Below are positions 42,796 through 51,999 of a stretch of DNA of 64,000 bases, in pieces; position 1 is the first letter of the stretch; every line of letters begins with the position of its first letter. Source of the DNA: Paenibacillus chondroitinus NBRC 15376 (GTDB lineage Bacteria > Bacillota > Bacilli > Paenibacillales > NBRC-103111). Below the pieces are notes generated by a model. That model was not told where the DNA came from. It saw nothing but the letters and a program-made list of their open reading frames with translations, and searched no databases. The translations under genes and the position numbers were made by a program. The DNA lies in NCBI RefSeq assembly GCF_004000765.1, contig NZ_BILW01000022.1:1-64000 (forward strand). The letters run 5' to 3'.

Positions 42796-44298
42796 TTAAT
42801 CCCATTCTTTCGTAGGCACATAATGGATTGAACGCTTTGAAGAATCCACCAATCGCGCTTCTTGTCGAGAAGTTGCTTTTCTGAACTTAACTGGAAATAG
42901 AATAATTTCTTTCAAAGCTTTCTTCCAATCATCCGAACCAAGTGGATCAAGAAAAAGAACGCCACAAGATCTTAAGGAGCATAAGTGGTACACGATTAGA
43001 AACAGGCCTACAGATACGCCGAACACACCTAGATTGGCAGCAAGAACCATTAGTGGAAATCGTAATATGCGCAACGAAATACCTGTGCTAAAGGATGGTA
43101 TAGTAAAGGATGCTATGCCTGTCATAGCAACAACAATCACCATCGGACGAGACACAATACCTGATTGTACGGCAGCTTCTCCAATAATAAGAGCCCCAAC
43201 GATGCTTACTGATTGCCCAACAACCCGTGGTAACCGTAAGCTCGCTTCCCTTAATATCTCAAAAGATAATTCCATAATGACTGCTTCAATAAAAGTAGGA
43301 AAAGGTATTCCTGCTTTTGCCGTAAGAAAAGTCATCATCAGTGGTGTTGGAATCATCTCCAAATGAAACGTTGTTAATGCTATGTATAGAGAAGGCCCCA
43401 TCAAAGAAACAAACAATGTAATCAATCGTATGGCACGGATAAAATTAGCGAAGTAAAATCGTTCATACAGATCTTCCGAGGGATGAAGCATTTCAAAAAA
43501 TGTACTAGGTGCAATTAGAGCGTTTGGTGACCCATCCATCATAATTACGATTTTCCCTCGATTTACTGCTGTAATGACACGATCGGGTCTTTCGGTATCT
43601 AGAATCTGTGGAAATGGTGAAAACGTACTATCCTGGATCAATTCTTCAATTTGCGTACTATCCACCAGCGTATTGATTTCGATTGCATCAATTCTCCGCA
43701 TCATCTCATTCAGAACTCCGCTATCGACAACATTCGCGAGGTAAAGGATCATCACTTTGGTTTGACTCTCTTGCCCAATATGAACCATTTTCGCTTTCAA
43801 ATTAGAAGATTTCATCCTCCGATAAACCATACCTAGATTTATCTGCAAATCATCTGAAAAGGCCTCTCTCGGACCGCGTACGTTAAGTTCAAGCTGCGGC
43901 TCACCTATGGGTCTTGTCTCATAGCCTGGTAGACTCATGGCATATCCTTCAGTACGCCCGTCCATAAAAACAACAAAATTGGCATCAGCAACATGGCTGA
44001 CGACCTCATTCATATCCGTAAGCACTTGCACATCGCCTAGAGAATAAAGAGTTTCAAGAATCGTTTTCTGGGCATGTCCATGATCATTATTTCCGGATAA
44101 ATCCAATTTTATTTTACGGACGATTTGTTCATTTAATCTTTTCTCATCCACGAGAATCGTTAAATATACGATGAATGCTCCACAGTTCAAGTCCGAATGA
44201 CACAGTTCTCTGATGCTTAATAATTCATTCTCGGAATAACATCGCTGAAGCTGCTCTAAGTTCATAGCCGCAGATGTAGTCAACGGTACTTTGTGCAA
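42796..44298 (-). CDS. GerA-family germination protein, A subunit
   Basis: 500-residue A subunit. Soluble part with DSTQIEELIQDSTFSPFPQI (about 200-219) and a membrane part with LMGPSLYIALTTFH and FEILREASLRLPRVVGQSVS (about 345-364). A strong GGAGGAGGG site points to a TTG start at 44298; the in-frame ATG at 44349 would add 17 residues without a ribosome binding site. First gene of the A-C-D-B operon, divergent from the Crp/Fnr regulator. Confidence 0.92.
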   Translation of the reverse strand: MHKVPLTTSAAMNLEQLQRCYSENELLSIRELCHSDLNCGAFIVYLTILVDEKRLNEQIVRKIKLDLSGNNDHGHAQKTILETLYSLGDVQVLTDMNEVVSHVADANFVVFMDGRTEGYAMSLPGYETRPIGEPQLELNVRGPREAFSDDLQINLGMVYRRMKSSNLKAKMVHIGQESQTKVMILYLANVVDSGVLNEMMRRIDAIEINTLVDSTQIEELIQDSTFSPFPQILDTERPDRVITAVNRGKIVIMMDGSPNALIAPSTFFEMLHPSEDLYERFYFANFIRAIRLITLFVSLMGPSLYIALTTFHLEMIPTPLMMTFLTAKAGIPFPTFIEAVIMELSFEILREASLRLPRVVGQSVSIVGALIIGEAAVQSGIVSRPMVIVVAMTGIASFTIPSFSTGISLRILRFPLMVLAANLGVFGVSVGLFLIVYHLCSLRSCGVLFLDPLGSDDWKKALKEIILFPVKFRKATSRQEARLVDSSKRSIHYVPTKEWD

Positions 44299-44470
44299 TT
44301 CTATTCTCCCTCCTCCCATAGTTCTAATGAACATTGGATGTTTATCCAAATATTAGTGTCATGTGTATTATTAGCATTAGCACGAAGAACTATGTCACAT
44401 GTTCATTCACAAATCAAAATATTTTTATCTTGTTTATGACAAAGCCACATCTTCATTTCATTTACTCAAC

Positions 44471-44487
44471 TTGACTTTTTCAGTCAA
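44471..44487. promoter_or_regulatory. Dyad in front of the Crp/Fnr gene
   Basis: TTGACT TTTTC AGTCAA, a perfect 6-bp dyad in the divergent germination/regulator intergenic region. The left arm also reads as a -35 box (TTGACT), so a bound protein would cover the promoter. Confidence 0.4.
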
Positions 44488-44562
44488 TACTATACAGAAT
44501 AATATTTCAAAGTAAAGAAGGGAATCTTTAGGAAAGACTGATTATGAAAGGTGTTTTGATTG

Positions 44563-45264
44563 ATGATGGATAAATTATCGTACTTATCTAAAATTCACAT
44601 TTTTGAAGCACTTCCACCTGAGGATTTAATGGAAATTGATCAAATGACGCCTATGACTCATTTTAGTGCCATACCAAAAGGAACAATTGTACAAACACCA
44701 GACTCTAACCGGGATGGCTTATTTTTTATTAAAACTGGGAAACTCCGCGTGTACAAAATAAATTCAGAAGGCAAACAATACACAGCTGCAATACTCGGAG
44801 CAGGTAATATGTTTGGTGAAATCGATGCATTTTCGCTTGGAACAAGTGATGGTTATATTGAAACACTGGAGGAAACATTACTTTGCTCGGTTCACAAAGA
44901 TCAGTTCGAGCAATTTCTACTCCAAAGGCCAGAATTAGTTTTGCGCTTTTTGAAGGAGGTCAGTAAGAAACTAAACGAAGCCTCTGAATTACTAGAAAGA
45001 CTAGCATTAGGAACTGTACATGAACGTGTACTGTATTTGCTACTACGGCTTTCTAGTCAATTCGGCATCCCTGAGGAGCATTTTGTTAAAATCGATCTCC
45101 CTCTAACCCACATGGAGTTAGCTCATATGATTGGAGCCACAAGAGAATCCGTTACTAACTCATTAAACGAGCTTTCCAAACAGGGGATCATCAGATCAGG
45201 AAGAAAAAAAATACTAGTAGATCAAAAGAAAGCTAAAGAAAGTTTCGCACTAGACAACCATTAA
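44563..45264 (+). CDS. Crp/Fnr-family transcription regulator
   Basis: About 233 residues: cyclic nucleotide-binding beta-barrel (about 10-125, with GEIDAFSLG in the place of the phosphate-binding cassette), dimer helix (about 130-155) and winged helix (about 165-225, MELAHMIGATRESVTNSLNELS recognition region). The Cys pattern of oxygen-sensing Fnr is missing, so the ligand is unknown. The start could be either of two consecutive ATG codons behind GAAAGGTG. Divergent from the germination operon. Confidence 0.9.
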   Translation: MMDKLSYLSKIHIFEALPPEDLMEIDQMTPMTHFSAIPKGTIVQTPDSNRDGLFFIKTGKLRVYKINSEGKQYTAAILGAGNMFGEIDAFSLGTSDGYIETLEETLLCSVHKDQFEQFLLQRPELVLRFLKEVSKKLNEASELLERLALGTVHERVLYLLLRLSSQFGIPEEHFVKIDLPLTHMELAHMIGATRESVTNSLNELSKQGIIRSGRKKILVDQKKAKESFALDNH

Positions 45265-45272
45265 AGAAAAAT

Positions 45273-45302
45273 GAGGAGTAATTCGCATAGCGAACACTCC
45301 TC
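45273..45302. terminator. Terminator between crp/fnr and the thioredoxin-like gene
   Basis: GAGGAGT AA TTCGC / GCGAA C ACTCCTC stem followed by AATTTAACTT; it serves both convergent genes. Confidence 0.7.
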
Positions 45303-45321
45303 AATTTAACTTCTTCTATTC

Positions 45322-45639
45322 TCAATTTACTGTGTTAAGATATTCGCGTACTTGTGTAGGGGTTTTTGCAAGTTTACTGTGTAAATGACCAATTTTCTCT
45401 CCATTTTTAAAGACTAATAAGCTAGGAATCCCACGCACATCATTTTCTTCGGCTATTTGTTGAAACGCCTCAGCATCAATTGCATAGAAATCCTTATCCG
45501 TTTGCTCTTCAATAATATCCCCAATAAAGCGGTCCATGTTTTTACAGTCAGGGCACCACGTTGTATCAAATTTCATAACTGTAAAAGCATCTCTTGCAAT
45601 AAGTTCTTGATATTGATCTTTTGTTTGTATTCTATTCAT
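45322..45639 (-). CDS. Thioredoxin-fold protein with WCPDC active site
   Basis: 105-residue cytoplasmic thioredoxin-like protein. The redox motif is TTWCPDCK (Cys29 and Cys32); Pro-Asp between the Cys differs from the Gly-Pro of thioredoxin and resembles proteins that reduce other targets or act as peroxidase partners. GIPSLLVFKNGE carries the cis-Pro loop. Start behind GAGGAGAATATAGAC. It is the last gene of the redox cluster, after the RclA-like reductase. Confidence 0.88.
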   Translation of the reverse strand: MNRIQTKDQYQELIARDAFTVMKFDTTWCPDCKNMDRFIGDIIEEQTDKDFYAIDAEAFQQIAEENDVRGIPSLLVFKNGEKIGHLHSKLAKTPTQVREYLNTVN

Positions 45640-45661
45640 GTCTATATTCTCCTCATTTATG

Positions 45662-47038
45662 TTATTTAATTAATTGAAATAAATCATTTAGAGATTCACT
45701 CATCGTGGGATGTGTGAAGATGTGATCTCTTAAATAAGTGTAGGGTTGACCTGTTTCCATGGCTATCTGAACAATATTAATCATTTCATGAGATTCTGAA
45801 CAAAACAATGAACAGCCGAGTATCTTGTCTGTCTTCGCATCAACGATTGCTTTTAACAGCCCGTCCGTTTCTTCCGTCAACTTTGCACGCGGTATTGCTG
45901 CGGCAGGCATTGTGGCTACTTTTATTTCATAACCCTTAGCAAGTGCCTGCTCTTCGCTTAACCCCACACGGGATAAAGGAGGGTCAATAAATACGGAATA
46001 TGGCACATAAAGCCGGTCTTCCGTTGTTCTTTGCTTTGAGCCATACAAGTTATCTAATATAATACGTTGATCGTCCAATGAAATGTAGGTGAATTGTAAT
46101 CCGCCAATTACATCCCCCATGGCATAAATGTGAGGTATTGTCGTTTGTAATCGCTCGTCAACCTTGATAGCTCCTCGATCAGTAACAACGATGCCTGCCT
46201 TTTGAAGCTGCAAACCTTCCGTATTTGGCTTTCTTCCAGCGGCGATTAAAACAGCATCTGCATAAACTTCATGAATGTTATTGTCCTGATCTCGGTAAGT
46301 CACAACCACGCCATGCTCTACGTCACGAATAGATTGGATTTCAGTACCCAACTTAAAGTCGATTCCTCTTTTCTCAAGTGTTGATTGAACCATATTCGCA
46401 ATGTCTCGATCTTCCCTTGAGAGAAATTCACTATGCTTATCTAAAACCACAATTTCTGAACCAAAATTCGCATAGATCGATGAAAATTCCAATCCGATGT
46501 AGCCAGCTCCAAGAACAACCATCTTTTTAGGCAGATTAGTTAATTCCATTAGGGATGTACTTGTGTACACATGTTGACTACTAGAAACCCCTTCAATAGC
46601 AGGGATAACGGTTGAAGCTCCTGTATTTATATAAATCTTCTCACCATAAATCGATGTAAGCTCTTCGCCACTTTGAATTGCTATTTCATGTGATGATTCA
46701 AATTTTGCCTTCCCCGTATAAATCGTTACCTTATCAAGATTGTCAAGGTTATCGTAATTCTTTTGACGAAGGCCAGTGATCAAAGTTGTTTTTTTATCTA
46801 TAGCTAGTCGATAGACTGCGGATTTATCATCAAAATCTTTTAAATTCATGAGTTGTGACTGCTTAGAAAAATGAACTAATGCTTTTGTTGGAATACAACC
46901 AATATTAATGCATGTACCTCCATACATGAGTTCTGATTGTTCAATGACGGCTACTTTCTGACCTTTCTTAGCTAATGCAGCAGCCAGTGTTTTACCACCT
47001 TTTCCGAATCCGATAATAACGGCATCATAGTGTATCAT
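45662..47038 (-). CDS. RclA/MerA-like flavoprotein disulfide reductase
   Basis: 458-residue FAD- and NAD(P)H-dependent reductase. FAD loop GFGKGGKT (about 11-18), redox pair GGTCINIGCIPTK (Cys43, Cys48), NAD loop GAGYIGLE and C-terminal HPTMSESLNDLF (His and Glu of the catalytic dyad). The closest type is RclA/hypothiocyanous acid reductase, which defends against HOCl and HOSCN; the mercuric-reductase C-terminal Cys pair is absent. The start at 47038 follows AGGATGTGTGAA. The neighbouring thioredoxin gene suggests a joint function. Confidence 0.88.
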   Translation of the reverse strand: MIHYDAVIIGFGKGGKTLAAALAKKGQKVAVIEQSELMYGGTCINIGCIPTKALVHFSKQSQLMNLKDFDDKSAVYRLAIDKKTTLITGLRQKNYDNLDNLDKVTIYTGKAKFESSHEIAIQSGEELTSIYGEKIYINTGASTVIPAIEGVSSSQHVYTSTSLMELTNLPKKMVVLGAGYIGLEFSSIYANFGSEIVVLDKHSEFLSREDRDIANMVQSTLEKRGIDFKLGTEIQSIRDVEHGVVVTYRDQDNNIHEVYADAVLIAAGRKPNTEGLQLQKAGIVVTDRGAIKVDERLQTTIPHIYAMGDVIGGLQFTYISLDDQRIILDNLYGSKQRTTEDRLYVPYSVFIDPPLSRVGLSEEQALAKGYEIKVATMPAAAIPRAKLTEETDGLLKAIVDAKTDKILGCSLFCSESHEMINIVQIAMETGQPYTYLRDHIFTHPTMSESLNDLFQLIK

Positions 47039-47104
47039 TTCACACATCCTGTCTTTTAAACATTCTCATGCTAATGTTAATAGAGTTAGACATGGGATCT
47101 AACC

Positions 47105-47439
47105 TCATTTTGCCGTTAACGTACTTCCCCATTCTCCTTTAGGCTCAAGCCAACTAACCATTCTGTCCTCAATCAACTCACCAAGGGTACCTTCATAATC
47201 CTTCCGATAAGGTTTCGTAAATTCTTCCTGCAACCAACTATCCCTTGTTCCCTGCCATATCTCATAGATGACTAAATCATTGGGTTGATCCAAATCATCA
47301 GATAGTATAGCGCTAATGAATGCTTTCTCTACAGACATAACTTGGATCAACGAAGATAACTGGGTACGGAATTCCTCTTTTTTCCTGGTTTAATTTTAAA
47401 CCGAATATTCAATACGACTTGTTGGTTATCTAGTGACAT
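47105..47439 (-). pseudogene. Antibiotic biosynthesis monooxygenase (ABM) domain protein, frameshifted
   Basis: ATG at 47439 with ribosome binding site AAAAGGAGAAATCGATA opens MSLDNQQVVLNIRFKIKPGKK, then a run of six A causes a shift. The other frame continues EEFRTQLSSLIQVMSVEKAF to PKGEWGSTLTAK. The joined protein is a 111-residue ABM-fold relative of the intact protein at 50041-50388 (shared VIYEIW..SRDSWL and GEWG ends). A single homopolymer indel could also be a sequencing error. Confidence 0.75.
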
Positions 47440-47491
47440 TATCGATTTCTCCTTTTGTAACCTAATTCACAAATCCTTTTGCACAATAGAT

Positions 47492-47824
47492 TTAACAAGT
47501 ATCTCCTATTGCTGTATACTCACTAATTTTTTGTTTTAAAAATGCTTTACTCTGAATGCCAACAAATGTTTCTAATTTATAACCATCTTTAAAAATCATT
47601 AAAGTAGGAATACTTTTCACATCATACTCAGATGCAATATCAGATTCTGCATCTATATCCACTTTAGCAATTGTAGCCTCACTCTTCAGTTCTTTAGCAA
47701 TTTCTTCTACTATAGGCAACTGTATTTTACAAGGACCACACCAAGTTGCATAGAAATCTACAAGTGTAACTCCATGTTCAATTTGCTTATGAAAGCTATC
47801 CTTAGTTAACGAAATAACATCCAT
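47492..47824 (-). CDS. trxA: Thioredoxin
   Basis: 110-residue thioredoxin with the canonical ATWCGPCK active site (Cys29, Cys32) and cis-Pro segment SIPTLMIFKDG. Residues 1-5 of the N-terminus match the family. Start behind CGGAGGTTAAAATA. It lies in the redox cluster with the RclA-like reductase and a second thioredoxin-like protein, so it is probably an accessory rather than the main thioredoxin. Confidence 0.92.
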   Translation of the reverse strand: MDVISLTKDSFHKQIEHGVTLVDFYATWCGPCKIQLPIVEEIAKELKSEATIAKVDIDAESDIASEYDVKSIPTLMIFKDGYKLETFVGIQSKAFLKQKISEYTAIGDTC

Positions 47825-47893
47825 TATTTTAACCTCCGAGTGTTTGATAAATTCATCATAATTCTAATTATGAAATATAGAACCCTCAATGAA

Positions 47894-48355
47894 CTAACCT
47901 AACTTAATACCGATCGAAGCATTATCTTCCGGTGTTCCGAGCCAATACCCATAAGCTATCGCAACTTCAACAAAGCGTTGTAGTACCTCTAATGAAGGTG
48001 GTCCTGGTGGCACAGTGTCAACAGGGCGGCCAATTTCATTGAAAAACTCCCCCATTTTTACTGTCGATACGACTAACAAAGTTACTGTCTCGTTAGAGGA
48101 ATTCCTCCAGGCATGTTTTACATCTCCTGGAATATCAACGGTCTCACCAGCTTTTACTGTCTTCCAGCTGTCTTCCGTGAATGCTTCAAGTTCCCCTGTG
48201 AGAACAACAAACGTTTCACGATCATCATGACTGTGAACAGGAACGATAACTCCTGCTGGGACTTCAGCCTTCATGAGGGAATAATCCTTATTTTCAATTA
48301 AATCCGTTACGAGTTGAATACGTGGTCCCATGACATCTAATACTTTTGAATTCAT
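47894..48355 (-). CDS. Cupin-domain protein
   Basis: 153-residue single-domain cupin. Metal-binding motif HSHDDRETFVVLTGE (about 42-56), then the second motif GDVKHAWRNSS (about 77-87). The C-terminal tail (FVEVAIAYGYWLGTPEDNASIGI) is of unknown use. The role in the cluster is unclear; cupins may act as dioxygenases or quinone-handling enzymes. Start behind TAGGAGGCACAATAT. Confidence 0.85.
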   Translation of the reverse strand: MNSKVLDVMGPRIQLVTDLIENKDYSLMKAEVPAGVIVPVHSHDDRETFVVLTGELEAFTEDSWKTVKAGETVDIPGDVKHAWRNSSNETVTLLVVSTVKMGEFFNEIGRPVDTVPPGPPSLEVLQRFVEVAIAYGYWLGTPEDNASIGIKLG

Positions 48356-48598
48356 ATATTGTGCCTCCTAATTTATAATGTTTTCAATGTTTGCAGCAAT
48401 TTTTTGCAATGATAGCAGCAATATGATGATCCGGATTTATTGAGTCTTTCAACTCAATTGCAACCCGTTTTCCTTTCTCCTATTCTGCTCCCCTATTATA
48501 AGGCTAACCAATTATTTTAATCTGTAATCTATCTTACAGAAGTATGATGTGCTCGATTTTAGTTCAAAAATAAAATAATAGTAAAGAAGGCAAGACTT

Positions 48599-48991
48599 AT
48601 GAGTAATACGATCATATATGGACTGACCTTATTTTTGCTTGTTCTCTCCTATTGGAAAGACAAAGGTAAGACCAAACGATCTTCAATGAAAGCATGGAAG
48701 TCATTCGAAAATATTTTGCCTCAATTACTTGGGATCATATTTATCATGGGCATTTTACTATCCATCCTTCATCCAGAAACAATCAGTCATTTCATCGGCA
48801 AGGAAATCATAGTGAAGTACATGGGTTAAACATCAGGCTGGAAGGGAATCTTTCTAGCTTTTCTTATTGGTTCTGTTGCTGCTGGTCCGCTCTATGCATC
48901 TTTTCTGGTAGCTGCAGCTTTCATGAAAAAGGGTGTCAAGTTCAGGTCAACGTTCCAGCCATTATCCCTGCAGCAGCTTTCCACTAATTAA
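48599..48991 (+). pseudogene. YraQ-type permease (PF03773) remnant
   Basis: Reads MSNTIIYGLTLFLLVLSYW and ISHFIGKEIIVKYMG, followed by TAA. The same frame then continues TSGWKGIFLAFLIGSVAAGPLYASF, typical of YraQ/ArsP-like permeases. After KKGVKF it is cut by the convergent transporter gene and ends at 48991. Stop codon and truncation mean that no full permease is made. Confidence 0.75.
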
Positions 48992-49924
48992 GTGTTTAAT
49001 AGTCCGAATAAAAATAATAACAATAACAAATGTAGCCAAGATAAGGATAAATGCTGCAATGACCTTCGTCGGCCATGTGTTTACATACAGTGCATACTTC
49101 AAAGCTGCATTGCTAAGAACAGCCAATGGAAAGCTTACTGCCCACCAAGCCGTACTAAACGGAATGGATTTATTAACTGCCTTGAAAAACAATACCATGA
49201 ATAAAAAAAGTCCAAAATAAAACAAAATTGATGCAAACATATCAATAGATTTTGTCATAGATACATATGCAAGAAAGCCAACCTCAAAAGGTGCAATCAA
49301 AATTAACAAAGAGGGATTCATGCCTGCTGCCATAGGCTCGTGATGGATCAATCGAGTAAAAATCATAGTCAAGAAAATGAGGGATGAAATGCCCCCAATG
49401 GCTAAACAAAACAGGTTGAATTCATGAATCCAAGCAAACGGCATTGCAACCCCCGTAACGGGTACATTCAAAATGGCAACAGCAGGAATTAACATGGCAG
49501 GAACAGCATGTAGTGGATCCTGTTTAACTTTAAATAAACGAGATACCATGAAGTAGCTTAATAAGATGGTTAGACTTGTACCTATTATCCAAATCGATTG
49601 CCCAAGGATTATGCTGTAAGGTAAAATAACGGATGAAAGAAGTAGGATAGCAACGGTGATCGCTCCATAGAAATTACCGCCAATTGGGCTTGAAAACTCT
49701 GAATAAACAACACTTGGGAATTTCAGCAGCTTTATGACGAAAAAAACACTTAGAAGCACAAACATTATGATACCCATCAAACCAATCAATTCTGCAATCA
49801 GCGAGGAGGTTCCAAACAGATTATGGGATAACCTTCCAGCAAGCGAAAGTCCTGATATGCCCATAACCGAGCCAAATGAGTTAACAGATAAAAATTTTAG
49901 TCGATCCATTCTAGATGATCCCAC
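48962..49924 (-). CDS. SLAC1/TehA-family anion channel
   Basis: 320-residue membrane protein with about ten helices of the tellurite-resistance/SLAC1 type. Conserved segments are FGSVMGISGLSLAGR (helix 1, about 16-30), VPAMLIPAVAILNVPVTG (about 140-158) and STAWWAVSFPLAVLSNAAL (about 262-280). Family members conduct small anions or efflux compounds. The GTG at 49924 is preceded by AAGAAGGAATATCATAC; ATG 49909 is an alternative. Downstream it overlaps the decayed permease on the opposite strand. Confidence 0.85.
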   Translation of the reverse strand: MGSSRMDRLKFLSVNSFGSVMGISGLSLAGRLSHNLFGTSSLIAELIGLMGIIMFVLLSVFFVIKLLKFPSVVYSEFSSPIGGNFYGAITVAILLLSSVILPYSIILGQSIWIIGTSLTILLSYFMVSRLFKVKQDPLHAVPAMLIPAVAILNVPVTGVAMPFAWIHEFNLFCLAIGGISSLIFLTMIFTRLIHHEPMAAGMNPSLLILIAPFEVGFLAYVSMTKSIDMFASILFYFGLFLFMVLFFKAVNKSIPFSTAWWAVSFPLAVLSNAALKYALYVNTWPTKVIAAFILILATFVIVIIFIRTIKHLISGKLLQG

Positions 49925-49977
49925 GTATGATATTCCTTCTTTACTACATATTTTTTACCGATTGAGCCAATTATAAG

Positions 49978-50018
49978 AAAAGGAACAGCTTCTCAATTTT
50001 CAAGTAGCTGAACCTTTT
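49978..50018. terminator. Terminator downstream of the ABM gene
   Basis: AAAAGGAACAGCT / AGCTGAACCTTTT: a 13-bp stem with one mismatch and a 15-base loop. Confidence 0.7.
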
Positions 50019-50040
50019 CATGAAATCCTTTAAGTTGATT

Positions 50041-50388
50041 TTAGGAAAAATGTTTACCAGCAGTAATCGTAGTTCCCCATTCTCCGAATGTCGAGTAGAA
50101 ACCAAGCTCTCTACCCAACAAGAATTCTGCTGCACGAGTGTATGGACCTTGGCGATAAGCTTTCGTTTCTTCCTCTGCTAACCAAGTTTCCTTAGAACAA
50201 TTCCAAATTTCGTATAGCACAACTTCATCAGGATCATCAACGTTTTCATGTACAATCCCATTTACAAAAGTAGGTTCTTTGGACATTGTATCAAAGAGCG
50301 GCTTTAGGTTATCAAAAAAGGATTGTTTATCTGAGTTAGCTTTCAACTTAAAACGGGCAATAATTACGGTCTGTTCTGTTTTATTCAT
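50041..50388 (-). CDS. ABM-domain (antibiotic biosynthesis monooxygenase fold) protein
   Basis: 115-residue dimeric alpha/beta-barrel type protein; members include YcnE-like quinol or heme-degrading enzymes. Pattern TVIIARFKLKANSDKQSFF, VVLYEIW and FGEWGTTITAG. Paralogue of the frameshifted protein at 47105. It lies between an SDR and the SLAC1 transporter, with start site TTGGAGGATTTAAA. Probably takes part in reduction or detoxification of small electrophiles (inference from HxlR-type regulation). Confidence 0.85.
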   Translation of the reverse strand: MNKTEQTVIIARFKLKANSDKQSFFDNLKPLFDTMSKEPTFVNGIVHENVDDPDEVVLYEIWNCSKETWLAEEETKAYRQGPYTRAAEFLLGRELGFYSTFGEWGTTITAGKHFS

Positions 50389-50450
50389 TTTAAATCCTCC
50401 AATAATAATTTTATTTTTTCGTTCATTCTTAGTATTAGAAATTCACACCA

Positions 50451-51197
50451 TTAAATTTGAGCAACCCCGCCGTCTACGAATAACTCTATTCCATTAATAT
50501 AACTACTTTCATCTGAGGCGAGGAACATCACAGCATTAGCAATTTCTTCAACGGTTCCAACCCTGCCTAGTGGAGTTATATTTTTAGCATGTTCTAGAAC
50601 AGAATTAGTATTCTCAGCGAACAAGTAATCATACGCAGGCGTATGAACAAATCCAGGGCTTAGGACGTTTACACGAATTTTTGTCCCTTTTAAATCAAGG
50701 ATCCAGTTACGAGCCATCTGCCTAATGGCAGCTTTTGAAGCTCCGTAAACACTAAACGCTGGATCGCCAATAGAACCCGCCGTTGAGCCAGTCATGATTA
50801 TAGTTCCAACTTTATCAGGGAACAAAGGCAGAGCTTTTTGAACAGTGAAAAGCGTTCCTTTAACGTTAACATCAAAGGTTTTATCGTAATGCTCTTCAGT
50901 AATTTCTCCCAATGGAAGCATATAACCCAGCCCTGCATTCGCAAAAAGAATATCTAAATGACCACTTTGCTTCTTGACCAAAGCATAGAGCTTGTCCAAA
51001 TCCTCCAACTTAGAAATGTCCCCTTGAACGCCAGTTACGTTGTTCCCTATTTGTTTTACCGCTACATCAAGCTCCGCTTGTCTGCGCCCTGTAATATATA
51101 CATGAGCACCTTCTTTTGCAAACTGCGTGGCTGCTTGGAGACCAATTCCGCTTGTGCCTCCTGTTACTACTGCTACTTTCCCATCAAATTTCCCCAT
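50451..51197 (-). CDS. Short-chain dehydrogenase/reductase
   Basis: 248-residue classical [11 protein letters not shown] cofactor loop (about 12-19), NAGLGYML (about 87-94), MTGSTAG (catalytic Ser about 137) and YGASKAA (Tyr about 150, Lys about 154). FVDGG near the C-terminus. It follows the NTF2-like gene by 38 bases, so both are one operon. Start after AGGGGAAAAAGAAT. Aldehyde or ketone substrates are likely. Confidence 0.93.
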   Translation of the reverse strand: MGKFDGKVAVVTGGTSGIGLQAATQFAKEGAHVYITGRRQAELDVAVKQIGNNVTGVQGDISKLEDLDKLYALVKKQSGHLDILFANAGLGYMLPLGEITEEHYDKTFDVNVKGTLFTVQKALPLFPDKVGTIIMTGSTAGSIGDPAFSVYGASKAAIRQMARNWILDLKGTKIRVNVLSPGFVHTPAYDYLFAENTNSVLEHAKNITPLGRVGTVEEIANAVMFLASDESSYINGIELFVDGGVAQI

Positions 51198-51235
51198 ATT
51201 CTTTTTCCCCTTTACTAACGTTTATATTGAAATGA

Positions 51236-51610
51236 TTAATCTGAAGTTGGCTTGTCTACAAATACAGTCAAGGAATGAATGGAACCATTCTCTACAGCAA
51301 TGAAGTCTTGCCCAGTAATCACGATTGGATTCTCAGATGATTCGTACCTCCAACTAAATCTCGCTTGATCATGATGTTCGTCTACTGTGCCCGGAATAAC
51401 TGTGAACACTTTTCCTGGATTTTTGGCTTGTACTTCATCAATAAGATTATCCAGAGCGTCATGACCAACAATTACCTCGGAGAAAAACGGATCAAACACC
51501 TGGCAGTCTGATGTGTACGCTTCTTGGATCTTAATTCTTCTTTTCTTGGAGTCTGTTTCACTCCAAATTTCAATGTGTTTATTTATTAATTGATCGATTA
51601 TTGTACTCAT
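51236..51610 (-). CDS. NTF2-like (SnoaL-type) protein
   Basis: 124-residue cone-fold protein: N-terminal helix with WSETDSKKR, then EAYTSDCQVFDPFFSEVIVGHDAL and RFSWRYE, typical of SnoaL-like polyketide cyclase/isomerase relatives. It is the first gene after the HxlR-type operator. Start after CCAGGAGAAAAGTAT. Confidence 0.82.
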   Translation of the reverse strand: MSTIIDQLINKHIEIWSETDSKKRRIKIQEAYTSDCQVFDPFFSEVIVGHDALDNLIDEVQAKNPGKVFTVIPGTVDEHHDQARFSWRYESSENPIVITGQDFIAVENGSIHSLTVFVDKPTSD

Positions 51611-51999
51611 ATACTTTTCTCCTGGATACTTTAATTAATAATGCACATTGGTTAGTATGTTTTACATTGACTCTATCATGCAATCAGCTGATTTTTATCA
51701 ATTAAGTTAATGCGTCGTGGCCACAAGAGTCATTATGGAACAAAAGTAACTAAAAAAAAAGTACTTACTTTCTGGTTATATAGTATGCAAAAAGTAATAT
51801 TTTAGCCTTAATGCCGTATACGATTTAAATGGTAATTAGTTCCAGAAGACTTTCATTCTATCAACTTTTCTCCGGCAGCGCGGGTACTCATTAGTTAAAT
51901 TAGACAGCTTCCGCTCCTCTGCGCAGATCCGATCCTAACACCACCAATTTTACTATCCCACAAAAAGAAAAGTCCCAGCTTTCGCCGAGACCTTCCTTT
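51611..51999. other. Promoter region of the redox cluster
   Basis: A 389-base stretch. Apart from the operator-like element at 51757-51785 no feature can be supported; no terminator hairpin was found for the exopolysaccharide operon, whose last gene ends at 52000. Confidence 0.45.
51757..51785 (+). promoter_or_regulatory. Second copy of the HxlR operator-like element
   Basis: AAAAGTACTTACTTTCTGGT followed by TATATAGTA. It differs from 39673-39701 in four of 29 positions. It lies 147 bases upstream of the NTF2-like/SDR operon, in inverted orientation relative to transcription. Confidence 0.65.
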
